Origin: Arthrobacter sp. MYb23
GTDB taxonomy: Bacteria > Actinomycetota > Actinomycetes > Actinomycetales > Micrococcaceae
Length of the DNA stretch: 64,000 nucleotides
Reading direction: 5' to 3'
Assembly: GCF_002979775.1 (NCBI RefSeq)
Contig: NZ_PCPR01000001.1
Coordinates: forward strand, 372,001-436,000
A model generated the notes under the pieces. The model searched no databases, had not been told where the DNA came from, and saw only the letters and a program-made list of their open reading frames with translations. The position numbers were made by a program, and so were the translations under genes. Of this stretch, positions 27,042 to 35,882 are shown in pieces. Every line of letters begins with the position of its first letter. The stretch's first letter is position 1.

Positions 27042-27728
27042 ATGCCCGCCGTGAATACCTTGGAATATGCGATGCTTGGGCGGCCCCGGCGAGTAGCGCG
27101 GTGGGAACTTCCTCGTCTGGCCTGGATGCTGTCCGTAGCCACTGCGAATCGCCTCGGGTGGATACTCGCACCGTTCGTCTACATTTCCAATCTGGAGGGT
27201 CTCCGGCAAAGGGCCAGCATTGGCAGTGTGTGGCACAGCGATGCGCGATTGCTGTTGGTCGCAATGCCCGTTGGTGGCCCCCATCGCCAAAAAATTTCTC
27301 AACCGTGGTGGTTTTCTGTTGTCATCCTGGGTTCTTTCATCATTGGCCTCTTTGACGAAGTACTTGGCGCGGCACTCCTTCTGGCTTCTATTACTCTGTT
27401 GGTTCTTCTACTTCTACCGACCCTGTTCATGCTGCCTAAGCTGCTCGCCCCGTCTACCCGCAGGGCTCATGCGGCAATCAAGGATTGGTCAAACTCTTCC
27501 CAATCACAGGCTTACGTCCTGTCATTGTTGGTGAAAGATCGTCGCATTGAATGGGGCGCCGGGGTGCCCTTCGTGGAGGCTGTCATACGCGAAGCCAAGC
27601 TACCGCTTGGAACACCCGTGGCCGCGGTGGCTGGCACCCCCAAGCAGGAGCGCTTCCTTAAGGCTCTTGGCTTCCAGCCGCTTGAGCATGACGGTGTTCC
27701 TACGCGAGCTATGGCGCGGTGGACCTGA
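27042..27728 (+). CDS. Hypothetical membrane protein with soluble C-terminal domain
   Basis: This 228-residue product has two hydrophobic helices around residues 87-135 and a soluble C-terminus. The tail (GTPVAAVAGTPKQERFLKALGFQPL) resembles the last strand-helix of GNAT acetyltransferases or a YchJ-like fold, but the remaining GNAT motifs are not visible. GGAG seven bases upstream supports the ATG at 27042 over the TTG at 27030. It converges with the next gene; no family recognised. Confidence 0.65.
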   Translation: MPAVNTLEYAMLGRPRRVARWELPRLAWMLSVATANRLGWILAPFVYISNLEGLRQRASIGSVWHSDARLLLVAMPVGGPHRQKISQPWWFSVVILGSFIIGLFDEVLGAALLLASITLLVLLLLPTLFMLPKLLAPSTRRAHAAIKDWSNSSQSQAYVLSLLVKDRRIEWGAGVPFVEAVIREAKLPLGTPVAAVAGTPKQERFLKALGFQPLEHDGVPTRAMARWT

Positions 27729-27763
27729 TGAGGTGCCCCTCCGAGTAATGGTGTGGAAATCGG

Positions 27764-28141
27764 CTAGTCGTCTGCCGCGATGCCAGGCTGTGGCCGGTCC
27801 ACGAAGAAGTAGGGGGCTGCGCCCTTGCCGTCGCGTTCCAGGTCATAGTGTTTAACTGCAAGCTTCGCTTGATACACCGAGATCGCCCGCGGGAATCCCG
27901 GCTCGGTGGACTGTTCGCGGAGCCGCTCCAAAGCACCGACGCGTGCTCCTGTCTTCTTGTCCGTCCGCACGCCGATATCGGCGGTCAGGATGCGGACACC
28001 TTCAGGGTCGCGGGCAATAAAGCCCTCAAGGCTAAAGTGCAGCTCAAGCGTCAGGTACTTGCTGGCCATGACTGTGCGGGCCAGGTCCTGCGTGGTGCTT
28101 GTGAAGTGTTCGAGGGCGAGGTTCGGAGGCTTCTGAAACAT
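27764..28141 (-). CDS. Hypothetical protein, 125 aa
   Basis: A small cytosolic, charged protein with no signal or membrane segment; it contains LTLELHFSLEGFIARDPEGV and a C-terminal YFFVDRPQPG. No family recognised. The start codon has only a weak upstream site, and an internal ATG at 28069 is possible. Codon use resembles its neighbours, which supports coding. Confidence 0.6.
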   Translation of the reverse strand: MFQKPPNLALEHFTSTTQDLARTVMASKYLTLELHFSLEGFIARDPEGVRILTADIGVRTDKKTGARVGALERLREQSTEPGFPRAISVYQAKLAVKHYDLERDGKGAAPYFFVDRPQPGIAADD

Positions 28142-28312
28142 GGTTCATTCTTACACTTCGGCTACGACACCAACGGCACAGGCTGGCACTCCGATTGAGA
28201 GTGGCAGGTCACCTTCCCAGCTGCCCTACTCCACGCTGCCCCGCATCTGACACTTACCCTCTGCAGGCACTGAGGGAAATGGGTCCGGCATGCGCGTTGA
28301 GCACCCTGATGC

Positions 28313-28690
28313 CTAGGGCTGAACGTGGCGCCTCAGAGCATCCAAGGTTGTCTCCGGCGAGGTGTTGAAGCAGAACGAGATCCCGGGCGACTCTGCGCTA
28401 CACGTGTTGATCACCCGCTCGAAGACTTCCGTATACTCGGGGACCAACCTGATGCCCCCACCAATCATCACCAGGCCGAAACGATCACGGGCGAGGGCTT
28501 CGCGCACCTCCGCCGCAGCCCCGTCCGGTGAGGAGCCGATCAGGCAGGATACGGCGTCGAAGCCCGCATCGATGGTGGCTCCGAAGCCGGCCTCGATCCG
28601 CTCAGTCATGATTGCCTCGTCAAGTCCGGGAGGCAGCTTGCTGTAGTCGAGCTCGCTGGCGCGGATGCCGATCATCAGAATTCGAGTCAT
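28313..28690 (-). CDS. Hypothetical protein with Rossmann-like small domain, 125 aa
   Basis: Starting at MTRILMIGIRASEL, the protein alternates strands and helices: AGFDAVSCLIGSSPDG, then FGLVMIGGGIRLVPEY and a final helix TTLDALRRHVQP. This suggests a small flavodoxin-like or receiver-like fold without phospho-acceptor. The frame is open to 28813, but the N-terminal extension has no ribosome site. Function unknown. Confidence 0.65.
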   Translation of the reverse strand: MTRILMIGIRASELDYSKLPPGLDEAIMTERIEAGFGATIDAGFDAVSCLIGSSPDGAAAEVREALARDRFGLVMIGGGIRLVPEYTEVFERVINTCSAESPGISFCFNTSPETTLDALRRHVQP

Positions 28691-28857
28691 GGCGCCTACT
28701 GTGCCATGCAGGGCGGGGCTTGTCTGCCCTGTCTGGCTTTCAGGGGATTCAGCTTTCTGCCTCCGCCTCTTCGGCAACATGCACACAGGGGTGGGCTGGG
28801 GGATCTTCAACACCCTGATCTAGCCAATGGTCACCGCCGAACGGGTCCCACTGATGA

Positions 28858-31218
28858 TCAACGCAGTGAAATTCGACGACGGCGGTCCGTCCCGCCGCGA
28901 AGGTCACGGTTGAGCCTGCGGTCGCCGTGGTAAAGGATGGATTCCCAATCCACCTCTTCGGGAGTCTTGGGAACAACCAACGATTCCGGCTTGACCTTGG
29001 ATTTTGGTGCGACATAGAGCCAGTTGACCGCCCCCAAAACAACATCCACCACGGAGTTCCACAAGCCGATATACGCCTGGATACACCACATGGCCAACAC
29101 CGCATTCAGTGAGGCAAAGGCGACGTTGCCCCAATTGCCCTGTTGGGCGTCCCGCCAAACCGTCAGGACAGAGAACGCGACGATTGCATAGGGAATCAGA
29201 ACGTAGATGGCGGGGGCGGCTGTCCGGTCCTTGACCTTAGGGGTTCGGACAAAGGGAATCTTGTCCCCTGTCAGGCCTTGCTGGAGAGACTTCAAAACAC
29301 CTGCAAGGTTGACCGGCAGCAGGATGAGGTTGAAGCCGTAAATGCGCAAGATGTCGCTGAAGCGGTGGCCGCAATCGCGGAGGTCGGACCCCATGCACAG
29401 GAAGTACGGCAGGGCCGCTATGAAGACTGCAGGGCTGAGGAGCCTGCTGTCATAGGGGTAAGCCAAGAGGAAAAGAAGCCCAAAGCTGGCCCACGTAATG
29501 GACGCCATATAGTTCACACGCAGGAGGACCTCACGGATCAGTATCCGTTGACGTTGACTTCGCCGCTGCGAAAGTTGGTTCCAGAGCTTGGGCAGGATCA
29601 GCAATCCACCGTTAGCCCAGCGCCGGCGCTGCACCACCAGGGACCCGAAATCCGGCGGCGTGGCACTGTAACTCAAACGCTCCGGATAATTCACCAAGGT
29701 CCATCCATGGGTGCCCAGGTCAATGCTGGACTCGGTGTCCTCAATGACAGTCCGGTCCTGGATGTAGGTACGAATTTCGAACCCGCCAACCGTTTCAACT
29801 TCAACGATGTCCTCAATGGCGCATTTGCGGATAATCGCATTGGCACCCACCCAGAAAGTGGCTCCGTAGAACGTCATTCCCTGATGGAGAATGTGCTGAA
29901 TATCCGTGGTGGCCCCGGCGATCCTCTCGATGCGGGTGGGGGCGCCGCGGAACGACGAATACGGCGTCTGCGTAACAGCCACGCGCTCATTGCCCGCGGA
30001 TTCCAGGAAGTACACCAAACGCAGGCAGTAGTCGCGCAGCAGCAGGGAATCGGCGTCCAGGGTCAGCAAATACGTGCTGTCCGGAACCAACAAATCGTCC
30101 TCACGCGGCACCAACGAGGGGCGAAGCACCACGCTCCCAGCGGTCTCCTCCCGCCGCCACCGCTTGCCCATGAGGGAAATGTAGGCGTTGAGGTTCATGG
30201 CCTTGTTCGCCTCGTGGGAAAGGCTGGCGTACCGCTTACGCTCAAAAGTCTCAGTGCGGACGTTGAAAATCCATGTGAGCCTGAGGTAAAGCTGCTCCAT
30301 CCGCTCGGGGTCGGGAGCCGTGTCTTGGGCCTTTGCTGCGTCGAGCGCCAACAACACGAGGCGGAGTTCACGCGCCAGTCCCATGATGACCAGGTCCACG
30401 AAGAACTCGTCCACGTGGTCTTCCACGGTCTCGGCTTCAGCCATAGCCTCCAGCCACTCCACCGCCGCTTCATACTCCGCGATCAAGAGTCCGAGCTCAT
30501 CGGCTTTCCCTGCCGCCTGACTTTCCGACTGAAGCGGCGATCCGAGTCTCTCCCGGAACGTCTCGAGGGCCTTGTTGGCGCGCGCTGCCGGAGCAGACAA
30601 TGCATCCGCGATCTGCCCCGCCAGCGCCCGGGTCCGTTCAAGGCGCTGAATCTTCTCAGGCTCCGTAGGGTGAGGCGGATCGTCCAGCAGCAACACCACC
30701 CGCAGGTCGGGGAACTCCTGAAGGGCTGCCGACCATAGCGTTCCCCTCACTACCTGGGGTTCTTCGGCATAGGACGGCACCAACACCGTCACGCCCTCTT
30801 TGTAATTGGCGAAGTGATGATCAAGCTCGCCGCGGGGCACCCTGCGGTGTTCCTTGAACCGGTACAGCGCACCTTGCCGCGCCATAAGGTACATCAAGGC
30901 AGAAAACGTCAAGAACGTGACAACAATGAGGTATGAAATCGACTCAAATCCGAATCGGAAACCTGAGTTCGGGTTGTCAACAAACTGCCGAATAATGGTG
31001 GAGACCACGTAATAAAGCCATGCCCCCACCGTCACAAGTATGGCAAGCCTGCCGAGCACGATCTTTCGGGAAGAGGGCGTCGGGTGAACAATGGCCAGCG
31101 GCTCAGAACGCCGCTCCGATCCCCATTGCCGTTTTCGTCCCGCAGTTTCCAGACGGTCAGCGGGAAGTTCAGTGGGATCTCGCTCTACATCGGATAAATC
31201 AACCAACTGGTCCGTCAT
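28858..31218 (-). CDS. Processive GT2 glycosyltransferase (cellulose/chitin synthase-like), with helical insertion
   Basis: This 786-residue membrane enzyme has two N-terminal helices (about 53-75 and 93-112), a GT2 domain, and about five C-terminal helices. The D,D,TED,QxxRW catalytic set is complete: LLLDDPP (179-182), LTLDADSLL (385-393), IEDTESS (492-498) and QRRRWANGG (530-538). Such enzymes polymerise and export beta-linked polysaccharide from UDP-sugars. Unusually, about 200 residues separate the first two Asp motifs, including a helical, acidic segment (about 190-340), where BcsA and chitin synthases have far fewer. It is divergent from a secreted GH18-like protein with chitin-binding modules. 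Confidence 0.9.
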   Translation of the reverse strand: MTDQLVDLSDVERDPTELPADRLETAGRKRQWGSERRSEPLAIVHPTPSSRKIVLGRLAILVTVGAWLYYVVSTIIRQFVDNPNSGFRFGFESISYLIVVTFLTFSALMYLMARQGALYRFKEHRRVPRGELDHHFANYKEGVTVLVPSYAEEPQVVRGTLWSAALQEFPDLRVVLLLDDPPHPTEPEKIQRLERTRALAGQIADALSAPAARANKALETFRERLGSPLQSESQAAGKADELGLLIAEYEAAVEWLEAMAEAETVEDHVDEFFVDLVIMGLARELRLVLLALDAAKAQDTAPDPERMEQLYLRLTWIFNVRTETFERKRYASLSHEANKAMNLNAYISLMGKRWRREETAGSVVLRPSLVPREDDLLVPDSTYLLTLDADSLLLRDYCLRLVYFLESAGNERVAVTQTPYSSFRGAPTRIERIAGATTDIQHILHQGMTFYGATFWVGANAIIRKCAIEDIVEVETVGGFEIRTYIQDRTVIEDTESSIDLGTHGWTLVNYPERLSYSATPPDFGSLVVQRRRWANGGLLILPKLWNQLSQRRSQRQRILIREVLLRVNYMASITWASFGLLFLLAYPYDSRLLSPAVFIAALPYFLCMGSDLRDCGHRFSDILRIYGFNLILLPVNLAGVLKSLQQGLTGDKIPFVRTPKVKDRTAAPAIYVLIPYAIVAFSVLTVWRDAQQGNWGNVAFASLNAVLAMWCIQAYIGLWNSVVDVVLGAVNWLYVAPKSKVKPESLVVPKTPEEVDWESILYHGDRRLNRDLRGGTDRRRRISLR

Positions 31219-31379
31219 AATTCCCCATCAGACTGTGAACCGCGCCTTCCGGCCTCATAGCCGGGTTGAACGTCCGCTCTCCATAGTAAAAGCGTCGCCG
31301 ATTGCCCTTATAGTAATCGATAGCAGGAGCCTTACGATTCCGATGCGGTCCACGGAAATTGTTTAATGTTGGGGGAATA

Positions 31380-32945
31380 ATGTCCAAACACTTTCCTGGG
31401 CGAAAGCTGTCCTGGATTCGGCTCTCTGTGCTGCTGGCCGTCATAGCGGTAGTTGTAGGGGCCGGCGTCGTTTCCTGGCGTAATTACACCGATACCCGTG
31501 CCGCTGCAGCGTCACCATCGCAGTTCATGGGATACGTGGACGTGACGGCAACACCCCGATACGCGTTTGAGCAGCCGGCCGGGGACACCACAAAATCAGT
31601 GGTCTTGTCCTTCATCGTGGCCGATGCCAAGGACGGGTGCAGCCCCTCTTGGGGAAACTTCTACAGCCTGGACGCAGCTGCCTCAGACCTTGATCTGGAC
31701 CGGCGCATCGCCCGCCTCCGACAAACCGGAGGCGACATCGCCGTTTCCTTCGGCGGATTATCCAACCAGGAACTCGCCACCGCATGTACCGACGACGCAC
31801 GGCTGCAGCAGGCGTACTCAACCGTGGTGGACCGCTACGACCTCAACACCATAGACCTGGACATCGAGGGCACCGCCCTGGCAGACAAGGCCGCCCTCGC
31901 GCGGCAAGGCAAAGCCATCACCGCCGTGCAAAAAGACAGGCAGGCCGAGGGCAAGAGCCTGTCCGTCTGGCTCACGTTACCCGTGGCTCCGACGGGGCTG
32001 ACCCCCGACGGAACAGCCGCCGTCGAGCAGATGCTCTCAGCCGGAGTGGAACTGGCCGGCGTGAACGTCATGACCATGGACTTCGGCGAAAGCCGCGTGG
32101 CCGGCCAGTCCATGGTGCAGGCTTCCATCGCGGCAGCTGAAGCAACACACGCCCAGTTGGACGATGTCTATTCGGCGGCGCAGCAAAGTCTGGGTGCACA
32201 GACCCTATGGCGCAAGATCGGCCTGACTCCAATGATCGGCCAGAACGACATTGTGGCTGACGTGTTCACCCTGTCCGACGCCGAAGGTTTGCACGACTTC
32301 GCCCGGAGCAAGGGCGTGGGCCGCATGTCCATGTGGTCCCTGAACCGGGATGCCGAATGCGGGCCCAACTACCCAACCCTGACTGTGGTCTCTGATGCCT
32401 GCAGCGGTGTACCGCAAGGCGCTGCGCGTTTCTCCGACGTCCTGGGCGCGAACATCGATTCCAAAGCCACAGCCTCGCCCAGCCCCGTGCTGCCAACAGG
32501 CACCACCACTGCCACTGCCGTTGTTGACGACCCCGCCACCAGCCCTTACCCGGTCTGGTCGCCGCTGGCCACCTACGTGCAGTCGGACAGGATCGTGTGG
32601 CAAGGCAACGTGTACGAGGCCAAATGGTGGACCAAGGAAGACGTTCCCAATGACCCCATCCCGGACCGGGCCGCGGCACCCTGGAAACTGATCGGGCCCG
32701 TCCTGCCCGGCGACCGCCCCAAGCCGGAAGTCACGGTTCCAGCCGGAACGTACCCCGCGTGGTCAGCTACAACCGTCTATAACAAGGGCGACCGGGTGAT
32801 GCTGGACCAGCACGTCTTCGAAGCCAAATGGTGGGTCCAAACGCAGAGTCCGGAAGCCGCATTACAGGGCTCCACAGACTCGCCGTGGACGAAAATGACC
32901 AACGAGGAACTGATCAAAATACTTGCCGGTCAAGCGGCGAAATAG
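31380..32945 (+). CDS. Secreted GH18-like protein with two CBM5/12 modules
   Basis: This 521-residue protein has an N-terminal signal/anchor helix (about 12-32), a GH18 chitinase-like domain, and two chitin-binding type 3 modules at the C-terminus (YPVWSPLATYVQSDRIVW... and YPAWSATTVYNKGDRVML..., each with EAKWW). The GH18 motif DxxDxDxE reads NTIDLDIE: the catalytic Glu and two Asp are kept, the first Asp is Asn. The start is the ATG at 31380 with GGGGGA upstream; a TTG at 31359 is possible. It is divergent from the GT2 synthase, suggesting a role in trimming or binding that polymer. Confidence 0.9.
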   Translation: MSKHFPGRKLSWIRLSVLLAVIAVVVGAGVVSWRNYTDTRAAAASPSQFMGYVDVTATPRYAFEQPAGDTTKSVVLSFIVADAKDGCSPSWGNFYSLDAAASDLDLDRRIARLRQTGGDIAVSFGGLSNQELATACTDDARLQQAYSTVVDRYDLNTIDLDIEGTALADKAALARQGKAITAVQKDRQAEGKSLSVWLTLPVAPTGLTPDGTAAVEQMLSAGVELAGVNVMTMDFGESRVAGQSMVQASIAAAEATHAQLDDVYSAAQQSLGAQTLWRKIGLTPMIGQNDIVADVFTLSDAEGLHDFARSKGVGRMSMWSLNRDAECGPNYPTLTVVSDACSGVPQGAARFSDVLGANIDSKATASPSPVLPTGTTTATAVVDDPATSPYPVWSPLATYVQSDRIVWQGNVYEAKWWTKEDVPNDPIPDRAAAPWKLIGPVLPGDRPKPEVTVPAGTYPAWSATTVYNKGDRVMLDQHVFEAKWWVQTQSPEAALQGSTDSPWTKMTNEELIKILAGQAAK

Positions 32946-32957
32946 GAGTTACACAGC

Positions 32958-33407
32958 ATGCGGAAGTACCTGTCAGCGGCGGCATCGTTTGCAGCGGCCA
33001 CCCTGATTTTGAGCGGATGCGCCCAAGCACACGACGACGCCAAGGCAAGTGACCTCGGAATCACCTTCGCCTACTCACTTGCAGGTCACAACGGCAAATT
33101 CTGCGACCACCTTGACAGTTCCAGTGAACAAACCGTGGACGAGTGCAAGAAAAGCGAAGCAGAAGCGGCTGCAAAGCAGCAGGCCGACCAAGAACCAATC
33201 ATATGGGTTCCCAAGATCTACCAACTGATCCCGGGAAAGGAAGAAGTACTTGGGATAGTGGTGGAGTTTAACCGGGCAGGGAACCAAGAGTTTGTTGTCA
33301 TTGAAGCTGCACAGCGGGGAAACGAGTACAAAATCTTGCGATGGGCCTATCCGGATAAGGCCGACTACAAAACCGACCGTGCCATCACCAACACCTTCGG
33401 TTGGTAA
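32958..33407 (+). CDS. Hypothetical lipoprotein, 149 aa
   Basis: The signal peptide ends LILSGCAQA, a lipobox with Cys21. The mature domain has two Cys (FCDHL, DECKK) likely to form a disulfide, a charged KKSEAEAAAKQQADQE segment and a C-terminal strand-rich part. It starts 12 bases after the GH18-like gene with AGGAG upstream, so both probably share one transcript. Family not recognised. Confidence 0.75.
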   Translation: MRKYLSAAASFAAATLILSGCAQAHDDAKASDLGITFAYSLAGHNGKFCDHLDSSSEQTVDECKKSEAEAAAKQQADQEPIIWVPKIYQLIPGKEEVLGIVVEFNRAGNQEFVVIEAAQRGNEYKILRWAYPDKADYKTDRAITNTFGW

Positions 33408-33504
33408 ACAGCTGTATTCTCTATCTGAGCCACATCTTGATGGCCTTTTCTGGTTTGGAACTACACCCTGCAGGTGCTGAACCATGGACGTTCCTGGGGG
33501 AACA

Positions 33505-35058
33505 ATGATTCAGTCCCGATCCTCGCGATTCCCTGCCCGCATCACATCGGTGAAGCGTGGAGTCGCGGCCCTTGCCGCCGTGATGTTGCTGTCCGCGTGC
33601 ACCATGATTCCCCTTCCAGGAAAACCCGCAGCTACCACGTCGCCTTCCAGCCCGGCTCCAGCTGCCAGAAATACAGAAATCGCGACGGCGGCATGGGAAG
33701 TACCGCTCGAACCCATCGGCCAGCCGGTGGTTGCCGACGGCGTTGCGTTGGTTTACGCCTCGACCCCCGCCGGCGTAAATGCCCACGCGTTCTCTGTTGC
33801 TGACGGCAAACAGCTGTGGACACAGCCCGTTCATCCGGGATACGTATCTCTGGGAATACCTTTGGAGCCTGCGGTCACCAGAACAGCCTCGGGACGGAGC
33901 GCTGCGATCTTCCTGCAGGCCGCTTCTGCTCCGGCTGGATTCGACACTGACGTGGCTTGGTGGACTGCGCCTGTTGCATTTGATCTGAGCACCGGCAAGG
34001 AGCTCTACCGCGGCCGGGCGGAATTGGTCAGCACCCGCCCCTTCGCCTGTGACGGGCTCTTCGACCTCTGCTTTATTACTTTTGATGAGACGTCCCAGTC
34101 TGAAGAACGCTGGGTGGCCATTGAATCCGGTGAGGAGTCCGGAGGTGCTGACATCAACCCGCTAACGGGGGTTTTCCGGCCGGTGGGACAAGAGCTGTAC
34201 TCAGTGGTGAAGGAGGGCGTTGAAAAGCTGGCCCGCGTCTCCTTCGGCGAGGTTCTGTGGGAAATCGAAGTAGAGAAAGTGTTTGGCAAAGGTGCCTCCA
34301 CCGACATGGGTTGGCACTTCACGTACTCCGAAAAACTGGACCTCTACGTAGGCTCGGTCGGAATCAATCCGACAGATTTTGAACTTGAGAAAATTTCGGA
34401 ACAGTCTTTGTCAATGAACCTGCGCGAAACCACAAAGACTGTCGGCTTCCGGGCCTCCAGCGGACGGGTGTTGTGGACGGCCGACGCCTCCACCCTTGAA
34501 TGCTCAAAGAACATGGGCGCAGAGCTCACCAAGATGGGCACCGGAACTGCTTTTCCTGTGCGCTGTGAGTACACGGACGGCTTCATCGAGTTTCCTGCGG
34601 GCAAATACCGGAGCGCCCAATCGAAGGTGGTGGGCTACGACCCCCTCACCGGAACTTCCGCTTGGGAAAGCAAACCTGTATATGTCTACAGTTGGGACGA
34701 ATACGGACTCATTCCTTCAGCGAGCCACGGTGAATTCTTGATTGCCGGAACCTTCTGGGACTCAAATCTGTTGGACACCCGAACCGGCACACCTCGTGGC
34801 GCAAGCTTTGAGGACGGTTTCGTCTGCTGGAAGAACGCCACCTACACCGCTCCTCCAAATGGACCCTTCGCGGATCAGACCGGAGGAAATGTTGGGGCAG
34901 GTACCCAAACGGCGTTCCCGTGCCTGAAGGGAGGCTCTGCCACACTGGCCTTCACCTACGGCGCCCTCACGGACGTGAGCACCACGGACCAGGACACTGC
35001 CGTCATCTCCTTGGAGGGAAAAGTGGCCGGGTACAAGCTCCTCAAAGAATTCGTCTAG
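33505..35058 (+). CDS. PQQ-like beta-propeller lipoprotein
   Basis: The 517-residue precursor has a lipoprotein signal ending MLLSACTM. A Thr/Ser/Pro linker is followed by repeated strand blocks typical of PQQ-like (BamB-type) propellers: ADGVALVYASTPAGVNAHAFSVADGKQLW, AFDLSTGKELYRG, and GFRASSGRVLWTAD in pieces. No catalytic residues are apparent, so it is probably an extracellular binding scaffold. GGGGGA precedes the ATG at 33505. Third gene after the GH18-like protein on the same strand; role unknown. Confidence 0.8.
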   Translation: MIQSRSSRFPARITSVKRGVAALAAVMLLSACTMIPLPGKPAATTSPSSPAPAARNTEIATAAWEVPLEPIGQPVVADGVALVYASTPAGVNAHAFSVADGKQLWTQPVHPGYVSLGIPLEPAVTRTASGRSAAIFLQAASAPAGFDTDVAWWTAPVAFDLSTGKELYRGRAELVSTRPFACDGLFDLCFITFDETSQSEERWVAIESGEESGGADINPLTGVFRPVGQELYSVVKEGVEKLARVSFGEVLWEIEVEKVFGKGASTDMGWHFTYSEKLDLYVGSVGINPTDFELEKISEQSLSMNLRETTKTVGFRASSGRVLWTADASTLECSKNMGAELTKMGTGTAFPVRCEYTDGFIEFPAGKYRSAQSKVVGYDPLTGTSAWESKPVYVYSWDEYGLIPSASHGEFLIAGTFWDSNLLDTRTGTPRGASFEDGFVCWKNATYTAPPNGPFADQTGGNVGAGTQTAFPCLKGGSATLAFTYGALTDVSTTDQDTAVISLEGKVAGYKLLKEFV

Positions 35059-35094
35059 GTCAGCGCCGCCCCGCAGCTCATCCCTTGCCTCAGG

Positions 35095-35874
35095 TCACCC
35101 CTTGAAAACCGGCGCCCGCTTCTCCTGGAAGGCACGGAAACCCTCGGCGTAGTCGTCGGTTTTGCACAGCCGCGCCTGCTCCGAGTTTTCCTCGGCCATG
35201 GAGGCCCACAGGCCCAGGCGCTGATCGCGAATGTGGGCCACGAGTTCCTTCGAAGCATTGAAGGCCTCAGTGGCGCCAACGGCAACGCGCGCAACTATAG
35301 CCCGCGTCTCGTCCAGCAAAACATCGGCTGGCATCGCCCGGCTGAACATCCCCTGCGCCACGGCCTCGGCCCCGGACATGAGATCCGCCGTGTAGATCAG
35401 GTCCAGCGTCCGGTGCATGCCCAAACGTTCCGTGAAGTACCAGTGCCCGCCCGAATCCAATGTGGCCCCAAGCTTCGCAAACGGGGACCCGAACTTGGCG
35501 TTGTCCGCCACGTACACCACGTCCGTAGCCAGCAACAATCCCAGCCCGACCCCCAAGCAGGCACCATGCGCGGCAGCGAACGTCGGCGCCGGGAACGCAG
35601 CCATCTTCCTCAGCAGTGGCTCCACGAGACCGCCGAGGTAGGCCTGGGCATCATCAGTTTCCGGCGTCACCCCGGAAATGTCGCGGCCAGCACAAAAGGC
35701 GCGGCCTTCTCCGCGAAGCAGCAGCGCCCGCATCTCACCGCGTGAGGCAGCGGCAGCAGCGTCGTCGTACGCTTTGTCCAGCTGGGCAAGCGCGTCCTCG
35801 TTCAGCGAGTTCAGTTTGTCCGGGTAATTGAGGACGATTTCGGCAATGCCGTTGGCAAGGGAGAGCTCGATCAT
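35095..35874 (-). CDS. paaG: Enoyl-CoA hydratase/isomerase family protein, PaaG-like
   Basis: This 259-residue crotonase-fold enzyme probably converts the ring-epoxide of phenylacetyl-CoA to the oxepin (PaaG role) or hydrates a later intermediate (PaaF role). Oxyanion-hole segments GEGRAFCAGRDIS and HGACLGVGLGLLLATD are present, and the LDSGGHW stretch carries the Asp used by isomerase-type members. It follows paaE by eight bases with AAGGAGTCCC before the ATG, so it belongs to the paa operon. The exact symbol is less certain than the family. Confidence 0.85.
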   Translation of the reverse strand: MIELSLANGIAEIVLNYPDKLNSLNEDALAQLDKAYDDAAAAASRGEMRALLLRGEGRAFCAGRDISGVTPETDDAQAYLGGLVEPLLRKMAAFPAPTFAAAHGACLGVGLGLLLATDVVYVADNAKFGSPFAKLGATLDSGGHWYFTERLGMHRTLDLIYTADLMSGAEAVAQGMFSRAMPADVLLDETRAIVARVAVGATEAFNASKELVAHIRDQRLGLWASMAEENSEQARLCKTDDYAEGFRAFQEKRAPVFKG

Positions 35875-35882
35875 GGGACTCC

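Noticed and set aside
29143-30738. 531-residue plus-strand ORF over the GT2 synthase
   Set aside because: No family features, Gln/Arg/His-rich antisense composition; GT2 motifs on the other strand are complete.
32205-32603. Minus-strand ORFs within the GH18-like gene
   Set aside because: Antisense shadows; chitin-binding modules and the GH18 motif are on the plus strand.
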